This document shows, one piece after another, positions 47,665 through 59,384 of a stretch of 64,000 bases of DNA (the stretch's first letter is position 1; each line of letters opens with the position of its first letter). The stretch spans positions 44,060,522 through 44,124,521 of the forward strand of contig NC_089232.1 of NCBI RefSeq assembly GCF_963924675.1, in the 5' to 3' direction. Source of the stretch: Phocoena phocoena. Taxonomy: Eukaryota > Chordata > Mammalia > Artiodactyla > Phocoenidae. The notes below the pieces were generated by a model that was not told where the DNA came from, ran no database searches, and saw nothing but the letters and a program-made list of their open reading frames with translations. Made by a program: the position numbers and the translations under genes.

Positions 47665-49369
47665 TATTTGTTATGCACACTGGGGCAAGAAGAAGAAGCT
47701 GCTTACAGCTGAAGACAAACAGCCGGGGCCTCTGAGCAGCTGCCCCAAGGACTGAGGGCAGTCGATATCTCAGCTGAAACCAAGCTTGCTGCTTAAAAAT
47801 CTCTAATGGAGACAAAAGCTACTTCATGTAGATGCAGCCTCTCATATATATAGTATTTAGAGAAAGTATCCTCAAGAAGTCATTGCTGGCTTAAATATCT
47901 TAAAAATGGCTTAATCTAGATTTGTTTAATTGTCCATTTACTCATGATAGGTATGAATTTGCTCCATGATACAGTCATACAGTAAATATTGTCACAATCT
48001 TGGAGCAATTCTGGAAACGAGGAGGGCAGAGTCAGGAAGTCTAGAACATTTAGGGAAAGCCACTGTGGTTACACTTCAGGTGCTCTATAATCAGGAATGG
48101 TCCTTTGAAAACAGGCAACCCATTCCCTCTGTACCCACAGGCTTGGGGAAGTCTCCCAAGCCACAGTGCCTAGGATCCAGCTCCCTTCTGGGACCCCACA
48201 CAGACATCTCCTCATCCACACAACATGTATAAGTGAGACACAGGTGTCTGCCCAAATCAAACCCTCCTTCCCACTCCCTTGCCGGCAGCTCCAGTTTAAT
48301 TACTTATTGCTTCCATCTTTAATTTTTTTCAGGCCAATACAAAGACACTGGAAATATCCTGTGACAGGTGAGAAGAGCCCAAAAATAGCTTTCCTGATGG
48401 GGTGGAATAACCTTTCTGTTCTTTTCAGTTCCTAAAGCGAGCAGCTAAGAACTGGGCAGAAGATACTACCATATCAATAAATTATCCTGCCTCTCAGGAA
48501 AAAGGTCTCTGCTTCAAGAGCACGTACTTACAGCTGAAGCTCAAAAAATTACATGGTCAAATAGTATTAAGATTAAAGACTTTTTTGTTACATAAATTCT
48601 GCCTTTTGTGAAAGTGCAGGATACTCTAATTATGTATAGATCATCGCTAGTAATACGTATAGTGATCAAAGCTTTCCATATTCAAAATAGAAATGAACAT
48701 TTTCTTTCAAGCAAAATGAAATAGGTCAAGGGGTAGGAGGGCTGGATCTGTGCAGTGTTTGAATGTGAGTACAAGTTGGCCTAGGCCCAAAACAGAGGTG
48801 GACTGCAAGCAAACATAAAAATTAATACCCAGAAACTAAACTGGATTAGAGAAGCAAGAAGAGATCATAGAAATGTGAATCTAGAAGCAGGAGCCAAGAA
48901 ACCAAACTGGATGAAAACGCAGGGCGGTGTTTAAGAATGTGAGTCATAAGAGAGCATGTCGCAGCTTCCCTCACTGTTGAGATCTGACCTAAACAAATCT
49001 GCCCGTTAAGCTTCTTCTAGTAAAAATAGCAGTAGCTTCCAGGGATGAGAGATGGGTAGGACCCATACTTTCTCTCCTACAGCTTTGTTACCATGACTTA
49101 TCACAGTGAAACCTAGTCTCAGACCTAAATTTTCCACAAATACAAACATGTATTGGCAAATAGGCCGAATAGGGTATTCATACAAATGATTCCTCTGAAC
49201 TCAGTGAAGTCCACACTTTCTCTTCTTGGCACTTCAACAAGCTGCCTTGCACAGAAGATTCACTTGGAAGCTAACACGACTGTATTCTGATGGAGCATGA
49301 GCTAACCTTCCAATCTGCTTAAGTGAAAGAATTCTGTATTAAGAAGGCCAAGTTAGAACTAGAGACTTC
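47665..49369. other. Unique intergenic sequence
   Basis: No gene or repeat recognised. Open frames around 47966-48435 overlap on both strands and have no motif. Confidence 0.4.
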
Positions 49370-49381
49370 CGGTGCTATTTC

Positions 49382-49413
<32 letters not shown>

Positions 49414-49590
49414 CGGTACGCGAGCCTCTCACTCTTGTGGCCTCTCCCGTTGCGGAGCGCAGGCTCAGCGCCCATGGCTCACGAGACCAGCCGCTCCGCG
49501 GCATGTGGGATTTTCCCGGACCGGGGCACGAACCCGTGTCCCCGGCATCGGCAGGCGGACTCTCAACCACTGCGCCACCAGGGAAGCCCG
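49382..49590 (-). mobile_element. CHR SINE, short young form
   Basis: Long unbroken T-run (about 28) then a CpG-rich body ending gcgccaccagggaagccc. Duplication CGGTGCTATTTC at 49370-49381 and 49591-49602. The long tail and retained CpGs suggest one of the youngest insertions here. Confidence 0.96.
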
Positions 49591-49681
49591 CGGTGCTATT
49601 TCAAAGGCTGTTAGGCTTCTGGGCTGCCAGATTCTTACACTCCATTTGGGCAAAGTGGAAGTTCCTGTACAGTATATTTTG

Positions 49682-50389
49682 GGTTTTTTTAAAGAAATTT
49701 TTTCTTTTCTTTAAATTGAAGTCTAGTTGATGTACAATGTTGTGTTAGTTTCAGGTGTACAGCAATATATATATATATATTTTTTCTTTTTCAGATTCTT
49801 TTCCCTTATAGGTTACTACAAAATATTGAGTAGAGTTCCCTGGCTACACAGTAGGTCCTTGTTGGTTATCTATTTTATATATAGTAGTATGTATATGTTA
49901 ATTCCAAACTCCTAATTTATCCCTTGCCCCCCTTTTACCCTTTGGTAATCACAAGTTTGTGTTCTATGTCTATGGATCTATTTCTGTTTTGTACATAAGT
50001 TCATTTGTATCATTGTTTTCAGATTCCACATATAAGTGATATCGTATAGTATTTGTCTTTCTTTTTCTGACTTACTTCACTTAGCATGATAATCTCTAGG
50101 TCCATCCATGTTGCTGCAAATGGCATTATTTCATTTTTTATGGCCAAATAATATTCCATTGTATGTATATACCACATCTTCTTTATCCATTCATCTGCTG
50201 ATGGACATTTAGGTTGCTTCCATGTCTAGGCTATTGTAAATAGTGCTGCAATAAACATTGGGGTGCGTGTATCTTTCTGAATTATAGTTTTCTCCTGATG
50301 TATGCCTAGGAGTGGGATTGCAGGATCATATGGTAACTCTGTTTTTAGTTTCTTAAGGAACCTCCATACTGTTCTCCATAGTGGCTTGA
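49682..50389 (-). mobile_element. 5'-truncated L1
   Basis: Reverse L1 3' UTR and ORF2 end. Perfect duplication ACAGTATATTTTG at 49669-49681 and 50390-50402. An internal (TA)n lies at 49764-49780. The sequence is of a different, older subfamily than the copy at 19443-20766. Confidence 0.92.
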
Positions 50390-50402
50390 ACAGTATATTT
50401 TG

Positions 50403-50862
50403 AATGATCCTCATTTCACTATTTAAAAAATCGTTATGGTGCAGGTTTAGATGGCAATTTGTAAAGTGGTGTACAAGCCTCTTTTGAGGGATGGGCTACT
50501 GATTAGGGTCCTTCAGCTGCTAACTGATCACCTTTACCTGGCATGTGGACTCCTGATCTGGCTGTTAAAAATGTTAAATCATTTCTGGGATGTAGATTAA
50601 TTTACACATGCATATACATCAAACTAGAGTATTTTCAAGCAAATTCCAGACAAAATATCAGGCACCTTTAACTAATAGTGTTTAATTTTGTTTCCCACAG
50701 TTATTTTTTTTTTCTCCAAGGGGTGGAAGTGAGATTGATTTTGACTCAGAAATGGATACAGTGTAATATAACTTACTATTAGCCAAGAGACAGAAATCCT
50801 ACTCAAATTAATTGAAGCAAAGAGCAGAATTTAGTGAATCATGGTCCTGGTGAGAATGGGGA
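50403..50862. other. Intergenic sequence up to the assembly gap
   Basis: Nothing recognised, except a piece at 50780-50830 similar to the unclassified repeat at 31570. Confidence 0.35.
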
Positions 50863-51062
50863 NNNNNNNNNNNNNNNNNNNNNNNNNNNNNNNNNNNNNN
50901 NNNNNNNNNNNNNNNNNNNNNNNNNNNNNNNNNNNNNNNNNNNNNNNNNNNNNNNNNNNNNNNNNNNNNNNNNNNNNNNNNNNNNNNNNNNNNNNNNNNN
51001 NNNNNNNNNNNNNNNNNNNNNNNNNNNNNNNNNNNNNNNNNNNNNNNNNNNNNNNNNNNNNN
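50863..51062. other. Assembly gap
   Basis: Exactly 200 N. The frames running through it are artefacts. True size and content are unknown. Confidence 1.
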
Positions 51063-52122
51063 GTGTTAAAATGTATGTTACGAAAACAGAAAAAATTAAA
51101 ACTTTCTATGTCTTAAGATTTTGTAGCACGTAAAACTTTGATCCACTTCCTATTTTTCAATAGAAAAGACCATGTAGAACAGCTGGCATAAGAACTTTCT
51201 GGGACTCGCCCCCACCACCAAGTGATACCATTAAAATGGAAATCTGAAGGTTTTTATAAGCAGATGTGGGCTAACATTGATCTGGAAAAAAAGTGCCAAT
51301 ATACCGTAGCAGTGAATATCATAACCAAAATAAATTTCCTTAATCACTGTAATTAATTGAATTGGGGACTAGAATAAACAGCCTGTTTACACATTTAATC
51401 ACTCTCTATAGGTAAGAAGCTCCTGGACTTTCCAGGTGAATGATGCTCCTGATAAATATCTCTCTGTCTTATGGACAATAAAATGACTCAACAAATGCCA
51501 TATGTACTGTTTAGCTCTCAAGGAGACCTACAGCCTAGTTGGAACACAACCTATTTGCTGTGCCTACTGGAGGGTAGAATGAACAGATTGCTGGTAATAG
51601 TTCACTCCACATACTGTCTGTCAGACATAAAGTGCCAGGTCAAAAACTGACCGCATGCAATGTGGACACCATTATTTTTCCATTTCTCTCTGTCACTAAG
51701 AAACTTCAAAGAGGAGCAAAGAGAACGAATTGTGAGAACACTCTCCATACAACAATAAATTGTGGTATGATATCTGACCATTATGACTGATTTATAGCAG
51801 TGTTGATTAAAAATGAACAAATTGTATCAGTTGTGACTTTTAAGTGTTAACAGAAACACTTTGATGTAATGATTAGCAACTTTCCGGCATGAAATTCCAT
51901 TGTTGAATATAGTGTGAAGAGGAGTGCCATTGTAGCAAAAACCATATTACTATTTATATATGGAAGACAGTGCCCTCATGTAGATGAATAAGACCAAAAT
52001 AAAGGTAAAAGGTTGAATGATAAAGTCTAAGCTCTGCTACTTAGGACCTAGTTGGTTGCTGAGAACTGCACTGAGGCTACTGAAAATACATATTGTTACA
52101 TGTACATGACTGATACAGTACT
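51063..52122. other. Unique intergenic sequence
   Basis: Nothing recognised. Confidence 0.4.
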
Positions 52123-52313
52123 TTGATACTCAGTGTGGTATGTGGACCTGCAGCATTAGCATCACCTGGGAGCTTCTTTAAAATGTAAATTATTTGGCCC
52201 TACCTTAGACCTACTGATTCAGAAGAGGTTCTGGGAGCTGGGCCAGCAATCTGTGTTCTACAGGCCCTCCACATGCTTCTGGTACACCCTAAGGTTTGAG
52301 AAGCACCATCCTA
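52123..52313 (+). mobile_element. MER5A-like hAT-Charlie element
   Basis: tgcagcattagcatcacctg, agacctactgattcagaaga and aaggtttgagaagcaccatc form the well-known MER5A layout. Confidence 0.8.
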
Positions 52314-52382
52314 ATTAGTTACAAGTGCTCTCTTGGTGGCTTGTGCAACTGCCCAGCAATAGGACTTGACAATGTAGATGGA

Positions 52383-52430
52383 TGTGATTCACAGTTCTCT
52401 CTTGTCTGTGATTCACAGTTCTCTCTTGTC
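52383..52430 (+). repeat. 24-bp tandem duplication
   Basis: TGTGATTCACAGTTCTCTCT plus TGTC occurs twice in a row without differences. Confidence 0.9.
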
Positions 52431-53339
52431 CGGTGTCACTACTTGCAGCAGTTAAACCAATTTAGTAGACCTCCAGTGCTGCAATGACTTCTTTCACCTA
52501 AACCTAAAACCCGCCCATTAGATAGATTGAAAGTCTCATTTTCCTCACCAATTTTTTTAGGTCATCAACAGGAACTTATCAGGTAACTTTTATTTCTAGA
52601 GTTCTATACTCCGTTGTCTTTAATCAATGCCATATAATATACAAATACTGTCTCTAACAGTTAATATAACTAAGGCATTTCTTCTCTATAACACATATTC
52701 TTTAAACATTTATTTTTCCTTTTAATTATTTTTTCACAAGGCTGGAAGGCTTGAATTTTCTTATGTCACTTAGTACTAAGATAAATTCCTTTCATGCATG
52801 TGTACTAGCCAAAGCTGCGTAATTCAATCCTTACTATTCATATATTAATTACAAATTAAATTGTAAAAAGGTACTTTTGGAACCAGTGATCAATCAGCAT
52901 CAACAAACATTTAAGTGTATTTTACAACAAATACTCTGTTCCAAGTACAGCAGTATATATATATATATATATATATATCATGTATACATATGATATATAG
53001 TTGGCCTAAGACACCATCATCATTTAACATCCGGTTAAGAAAAAAAATAAACTCAAAAATTTTAATGACAATATCATGTAATAATATAAGAGATATCCCT
53101 AGGCATTATATGATTAACAGTAAAATAGATGGAAAATTCAGTGGAAAGGAAGAGATCACTGGGTTGAATAGGTCTGAGAAAGCTTCACTCAAGTTTCCTT
53201 CACTGAGCCCCTGTTTAGGAAGAACCTGCTCCAGAAAGGGCCTTGTGCAGGTGCTAGAGAGAATGTGGAATTTGAGCTAGGCTCCTGGGAAAAGCAATTC
53301 AAATGACAGGAACAGCACAAGCAAAGGTATGGTGTGAGC
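52431..53339. other. Intergenic sequence with (TA)n at 52954-52978
   Basis: No gene recognised; the open frame at 52915-53280 starts in the TA microsatellite and is not gene-like. Confidence 0.4.
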
Positions 53340-53344
53340 AGTTA

Positions 53345-53995
53345 ATATAGTAGGTCTGGTAGCCCTCTCCTTGCATATCTCCAAGGAAGCCTGGACCATG
53401 ACTGACCATTGCCAACCCCTGGGCATGTGGTTCTTGGAAGATTATGTTAATTTTGATTATTCTGTGTATTCACCTGGAACAATGGGCCATGCTTTATCAG
53501 CTTGTCAGAATTGCTTTGCACAAACATTATGACTGCTGAGGGAATTCTCTTTCAGTCCAGTGGTTAGGACTCCTTGCTTCCACTGCCAGGGGCCTGGGTT
53601 TGATCCCTGGTCAGGAAAGTAAGATCCCACAAGGAATTGTTAGGGTCCTGAGTTTCAGTTGCCATGAATGGTCATGTACTAGAATGTGCCTGTGCAACCA
53701 GACCTCCATTAATGCCTTGGACCCTGAGACTTGAATCAACTCCCCTGAGTGGAGACATTCTGCACATGTACTCTGCTAGAGAGAAAGCACATTTTATATG
53801 GCCCTTGATGGGGAAGGACTTGAAAGCCTGCATCTGACCTCTCTGGATTCTGTCCAATGCATATCTTTTTTCTGGCTCCTTTTGCTCTGCACCCTTTGCT
53901 GTAATAAACCTTAGCCATGAATATAACCTGATTTGAGTCTTATAAATCATCTAGCAAATCACCAAACATGGAACAGTCATGGTACCCCTGAAAAA
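53345..53995 (+). mobile_element. Probable ERVL-type LTR interrupted by a CHR SINE
   Basis: The right part has a polyadenylation-type block (tttgctgtaataaaccttag) followed by gagtcttataaatcatctag and caaatcaccaaacatggaac, like the R-U5 end of an ERVL LTR. The left boundary is estimated. Confidence 0.5.
53539..53632 (+). mobile_element. CHR-type SINE fragment
   Basis: gggaattctctttcagtcca head and ggtttgatccctggtc B-box. Short and diverged. Confidence 0.8.
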
Positions 53996-53999
53996 CAAG

Positions 54000-54192
54000 G
54001 CATGCGACAAGATTCAAAATGCACAGAAATTTCTTTGGATAGAGACAATAAATATTTAGGTCTGGTGGGAAAATTCAACTATTGATTGCTGAATATAAGC
54101 AAAAAGTATGTGGGTTTTCACTGTACTATTCTTTAAAGTTTCCTATAGGTTTGAAATATTTCAAAATATAAAATTGTAAAAAAAAAAAGAAT
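54000..54192 (+). mobile_element. Old L1 3' end
   Basis: gtgggttttcactgtactat, then ggtttgaaatatttcaaaat and an A-tail at 54178-54188. Confidence 0.5.
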
Positions 54193-54248
54193 AGTACTGG
54201 GCAAATACTAGTACTAAGAAATTTAAGCAATTAAAAAGTCAGTTATTG

Positions 54249-54451
54249 GGGGCTTCCCTGGTGGTGCAGTCGTTGTCAGCCTGCCGATGCAGGGGACATG
54301 GGTTCATGCCCCAGTCCGGGAAGATCCCACATGCCGCAGAGCGGCTGGGCCCGTGAGCCATGGCCGCTGAGCCTACGAGTCCGGAGCCTGTGCTCCACAA
54401 TGGGAGAGGCCACAACAGTGAGAGGCCCGCGTACCGCAGGAAAAAAAAAAA
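54249..54451 (+). mobile_element. CHR SINE, short young form
   Basis: GGGGCTTCCCTGGTGGTGCA head, gagccatggccgctgagcct body and a 14-A tail. Flanked by aagtcagttattgg and aagtcaattattgg. Confidence 0.95.
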
Positions 54452-54465
54452 AAAGTCAATTATTG

Positions 54466-54794
54466 GGCTTCCCTGGTGGCACAGTGGTTAAGAAACTGCG
54501 TGCCAATGCAGGGGACATGGGTTCGTGCCCTGGTCGGGGAAGATCCCACATGCTGCAGAGCCACTAAGCCCGTGCACCACAACTACTGAGCCTGCCCTCT
54601 AGAGCCCGCGAGCCACAACTACTGAAGCCCACGCTCCTAGAGCCCATGCTCTGCAACAAGAGAAGCCACCGCGATGAGAAGCCCGTGCACTGCAACGAAG
54701 AGTAGCCCCAGCTCGCAGCAACTGGAGAAAGCCCGTGAGCAGCAACGAAGACCCAACACAGCTAAAAATAAATAAATGAAAAAGAAAAGAAAAA
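54466..54794 (+). mobile_element. CHR SINE, long form
   Basis: Immediately downstream of the previous SINE. Flanked by tcaattattg on both sides; typical cacaactactgagcctg repeats and aataaataaatg tail. Confidence 0.95.
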
Positions 54795-54871
54795 ATCAAT
54801 TATTGTATATGTGTATATAGAATCATAGCATTGTATATTGTCTTGAAGAATAGAAGTTTTACACGTCACTA

Positions 54872-54969
54872 TTTAGTCAAGTCTATTCATCTTTGCTTGT
54901 TTGTTTGCGTGTGTATTTTCTTTAGTCAAGTCTATTCATCTTTGCTTGTTTGTTTGCATGTGTATTTTC
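54872..54969 (+). repeat. 49-bp tandem duplication
   Basis: Units 54872-54920 and 54921-54969, starting TTTAGTCAAGTCTATTCATC, differ at one base (gcgtg/gcatg). Confidence 0.95.
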
Positions 54970-55584
54970 TATTACTTTTTGCCCAATCTCCTGTCTTAGA
55001 CAGATGGGGGCCTGAGAGGCATGGGAGAGCCCTGAGTTCCTGGGCTGGAAGTGGGCATGAGGCTGTGGTAAGTGGAGCCAAGAGGATAATTACCAGGTCA
55101 GTTTCCTATGGAGTTACTGGGTTAGTAGTGCCAAGACCAATAGTCTAGGATCAGGATGCCAAATTCAGACAGGACAATGAGAAGAGGAAGCTCTCATTCA
55201 AAGCTGATCTGTCTGACAGAGAAGGCAGTGCAAAGAGAGTTCAAACAGGGAGGAAGGCAGACAAGCCAAGAATGATCCCTGAGAAAATAATACAGCTACA
55301 AATTCTTCTTTAACCTGGTTCCTGTCACAGCCAAAAGAGGGTATATATCCTGAAGTGACCAATGCAGCTGGGGATTGGACACTTGTAAGGTCACAGAGTT
55401 CCCTCTCATCCTGAGATTGAATAAATATTCATTTCCATTTTCTTCTATTTTTATTACTTAAGATTTTACATGTAATTTTAAAATCTCTCTGCTTAGACTA
55501 TTGCATCCATATATATGGGTGAGATTGGTTTATATTGTGCTAGCTTCCTCAGGTTTTATAAATAAGATATACACAACGCTCAAG
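54970..55584. other. Unique intergenic sequence
   Basis: Nothing recognised. Confidence 0.4.
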
Positions 55585-55812
55585 AACATGAATTCTGGAG
55601 TCAGACTCCTTGGGTCTAAATCTTCACTCTAACACCTAATAAATAATTAGCAATATTACTTAATTTCTTCATATTGCACTCTCTTCTTCTATAAAATTCA
55701 GGAAAAATATTACCTACCATAGCGTTGTCATGAAGATGAAATGAGGTATGTATGTAAAGAAAATAACACTGTTCTGATGGAGAGAGGTACTCAATACATT
55801 TCTAATATTTTA
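55585..55812 (-). mobile_element. MIR SINE
   Basis: Reverse MIR order: ttctggagtcagactccttg, ggtctaaatcttcactctaa, then cataggttgt-like ccatagcgttgtcatgaaga and gtactcaatacatttctaat. Confidence 0.7.
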
Positions 55813-55904
55813 TTAGCATTGGCAGCATCAAGCAAGGAATTACAAACAAGAAAAGGAGGAATGCTAGAATGACCTCGATGATGTTGGATTGGAATAAAAA
55901 TATC

Positions 55905-56345
55905 AGGAGAAAGATGGCAGAAAAGGAGTTTTCTACCATCATTTTACCACAGAACATCAACTTTGGCAATCACCCATAGATAAGACTACCTTTGTGGGAG
56001 TCCGGGAGTCTAGGGGAGAAGTTCCAGCACATTGTTGGGGCAAAAAATCTGAGAACAGACACAATGAAGAGCATAATAAAAACAGTTTCCCTTTACTTGC
56101 CTAAGTTCTGGGGATCTAATGTACAGCATAGTGACTATAATTAATAATACTGTATTGTATACTTGAAATTTGCGAAGTAAGCATTCTCACGACACATACA
56201 AACAAGAGGTACTGTATGTGTTAACGGACTTAATTGTGGTAATCATTTCACAATGTACACATATATCAATTCATGTTGTACGCTTTAAATATACACAATT
56301 TTTTCTGTCAGTTACACCTCAGTAAAACTGGGGAAAAAGCAGTAT
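55905..56345 (+). mobile_element. Internally deleted old L1
   Basis: agaaagatggcagaaaagga and gggagtccgggagtctaggg look like an L1 5' UTR. They are joined near 56085 to a 3' end (ggggatctaatgtacagcat, attgtatacttgaaatttgc). Confidence 0.5.
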
Positions 56346-56381
56346 GAACTAATGGTTTTGGATAAATATAGAAATAGAGGT

Positions 56382-56755
56382 GGGGACTTCCCTGGCGGTG
56401 CAGTGGTTAAGAATCTGCCTGCCAGTGCAGGGGACACCGGTTCGAGCCCTGGTCCAGGAAGATCCCACATGCCACGGAGCAACTAAGCACGTGTGCCACA
56501 ACTACTGAGCCTGCTCTCTAGAGCCCGCGAGCCACAACTACTGAAGCCCACGCACTTAGAGCTCGTGCTCTTCAACAGGAGAAGTCACTGCAATGAGAAG
56601 CCCTCACACCACAATGAAGAGTGGCCCCTGCTCACCGCAACTAGAGAAAGCCCGCGCGCAGCAATGAAGATCCAACACAGCCATAAATAAATAAATAAAT
56701 ACTTTAAAAATTAAAAAATAAAAGTGAATCACCGTCAGTGGAAAAGTTTTTAAAA
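56382..56755 (+). mobile_element. CHR SINE, long form
   Basis: Head GGGACTTCCCTGGCGGTGCA, aataaataaataaat and a long A-rich tail. Duplication AAATAGAGGTG at 56371-56381 and 56756-56766. Confidence 0.95.
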
Positions 56756-56849
56756 AATAGAGGTGTGTGCATGTGTATATATACATATAAATAGATGGAT
56801 ATAGATATTAACGTATGTATATATACATATATTCCCCAGCTCTGTTTGA

Positions 56850-57775
56850 TGAGAGGGCCTAGAAGCAATGACACCTTCGTAGCAACAACCTCACCAAGTG
56901 CCCAGATTTTGTTCTATAAATATAATTTTCCAAAAAATAGAAAGAAACCAAAGCTCCTTAGAGAAATGGCTGACTCCAGGGCTGGAACAGGGAGAGAACA
57001 AGAGGAATCTGAACATTTTGCAATGCCAAATGATCAAAAAATGATGGGGGCCTGTTGGAGGAACATAGGAACCTATATGAAGGGAGTCCAAATAGCCAAA
57101 TTTGGGACAATTTAAGCAACAAAATAATGATAAATGATAGTAATATAATCCATGAATAAAACCAATGTCCGTAAGACCCTATGATAAAAAATCAACTAAA
57201 TAAGTAATTGGAGGGGTAGGGAAAGCTCTTTGTTACAGTAGAATTCCAAGTAATAAATGTTGAAGAAGTGACAGAAACAGAAAATCACCATTTGCCAAAA
57301 ACTATGTAAGAATTGTTTCAGGCAAGAATCATTAATAAATGCTAAAATTGGTGGGCCAAACTATGGAGAAACGGGAATTTTTACATAATGTCGAAGTAAC
57401 TCCCCAGAAGATACTTACTAATGGCAAGGGGAAAAAGTGTCAATGTCACAAAAGACAAAGGAAGATTGAGAAACTGTCGCAGATTAAAGAGACTAAGGAG
57501 ACAACTAAATGCATTGTGTGATCTGGATCGTTGCATCCTGGTCCAGGAAAAGTATGACATTAGTGCATCAGTTGTTAAAATTTGAATATGAACTGTAGAT
57601 TAGTTAGTGGTATTTATTGTTGTTATTTTCTCAGTTTTGATCATTTTAATGTGGTTATGTAACATTTAACATTTGGGGAAGTTGAGTTAAGGGCATACAG
57701 GAGTTCTTTGTACTATTTTTGCAACTTTTGCAGATCTGAAATTATATCAAAATGAAACTTTAGAAATAAAAAAGT
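56850..57775 (+). mobile_element. Old L1ME-type 3' UTR
   Basis: ttgagaaactgtcgcagatt, then aaagagactaaggagacaac, aatgcattgtgtgatctgga and tttgtactatttttgcaact form the typical L1ME end. No functional frame. Confidence 0.7.
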
Positions 57776-58359
57776 ATTTTTCCTGGTCACTTAAGTCTTT
57801 CTAGACTCTTCTAACATACGTGTTAGCAGTAAACATATATTTGTATATAGATAGTTTTGTTCTGTTTTACAGAAATGGGATTGCATTGCACAAGGCACTT
57901 TTTTGTTTCCACTTAGCAATTGTATTAAGTTCTTTTGGTGCGTTGGCTCATCTCACAATGACCTAGCTTAACTTCCTTCTCCATAAGATGAGCCCCAGAC
58001 AACCATATCTCTATTATACTACTTCATTCTTGGTCACGGATGGTGAGACCATGGGTAGAGATCTGACTTAAACTGAGATCATCAGATTCTTTCTACCAGG
58101 AATTTGCAACTGGAACCATAATATTTTTATTCAGACTGAGCTACTGTTTTGAGTGAAGGAAATTTTAAAACTTCAAAGTTGTAGTACAGCAGTAACCTGA
58201 TGCGTGAACTGAGTAGCAGAGAGAGTTGCTAGGCAGAGCAATGAGAATTAAACACAGAAGCAGAGCAGGATACTAGAAGGTATTTCCCGGGTTCTTGGTT
58301 GCTAACCATTTTATTATCCCGTGCTCTTTCTGAGGTACTACTGCCCTCAGATTCCACAA
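57776..58359. other. Intergenic sequence
   Basis: Nothing recognised. Confidence 0.4.
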
Positions 58360-58613
58360 AGCCTTACCGATAGCATAAACAGTGGATTAACACATATGTT
58401 ATATGTTACTTGTATATCTACATATATTTTATGCATTCACGACATACCTTTTTCTTAATTTTTTCAATATTTCTAGGCTATGCAGTTCATCTGAGAGGTT
58501 TTTCAAATTGTCGCAAATCTCAAAAAAATTTCCAATGTATTTATTGAAAAAAATCCCCGTACAAGTGGACCTGTGCAGTTCAAATCTGTGTTGTTCAAGG
58601 AAGAACTGTATAG
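58360..58613 (+). mobile_element. Tigger/MER8-like DNA transposon fragment
   Basis: aagccttaccgatagcataa, catattttatgcattcacga, acaagtggacctgtgcagtt and the end gttgttcaaggaagaactgt match the Tigger1/MER8 end region. The 5' inverted repeat is missing. Confidence 0.75.
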
Positions 58614-58963
58614 TCCAAATACTGTTGTTCAAAGTTACCTGGGTTAGTTTTTGTCTTTCCTAACTCCTTCAGTGTGATTATGTTGTTCATTTGTATTGGT
58701 AATATAGTACTTAGGTTCATTTGTTACTATTTGTATTCCATTTGGGGTGCCTCTTGCAAACTGGTTGAATTAAATTACTTATTTTTTGAGTCTGTGAAAC
58801 ACTGACATTGTTCTAAAAGTCAGAAGTATACAAAAAAGTTTACTCCCAAAAGTATCAGTACCCTTTCAATCCTTCTACCCTGATCCCACTTTTCCATTCT
58901 TTCCACTTTGCTGCCATTCACCCCTTGTAGGTGACGATATCATTAGTTTCTGATTTATTCTTC
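58614..58963. other. Intergenic sequence
   Basis: Nothing recognised. Confidence 0.4.
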
Positions 58964-59158
58964 CTCCCTGACCCTCCCCTCCCCTGCCCTCCCTTCCCTT
59001 CCCCTCTATCCTCTCCCTTCTCTTCCTTTTCTTTTCTTTCCCTTCTCCTCTTCCTGCTCCTCCTTCCCTCCCCACCCTTTGCCCTCCTCCTCCTCTCCCC
59101 CTCCTCCCCCTTTCCCTCCCCCTCCTCTCCTCTTCCTCCTCCTCCTCTTTTTCCTTCT
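58964..59158 (+). repeat. Pyrimidine-rich CCCTCC/CTTCC tract
   Basis: About 195 bp of nearly pure C and T. The long open frames over it are compositional artefacts. Confidence 0.93.
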
Positions 59159-59384
59159 ACAAATAAGCAGATACAGATCTATTTTATTTTCCCTTTTTTC
59201 TTACATAAAGATAAATACTCTTTTGCACTTTGCTTTTTACACTTAAAAATGTATCCTGAAATCAGTCCATACTCGTTCATAGAGATCTTCCTCAAGCTTT
59301 TATACAACTGTATAATATGCCTTTGTGTTGCTGTCCAATAATTTATTCAGTTATTCTAGCAGGAGTTATTTTGATTATTAAAAA

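Noticed and set aside
50834..51133. Open frames across the N run
   Set aside because: Artefact of translating N bases.
58875..59341. 136-codon proline/serine/leucine-rich open frame
   Set aside because: It is a translation of the pyrimidine tract with no other coding evidence.
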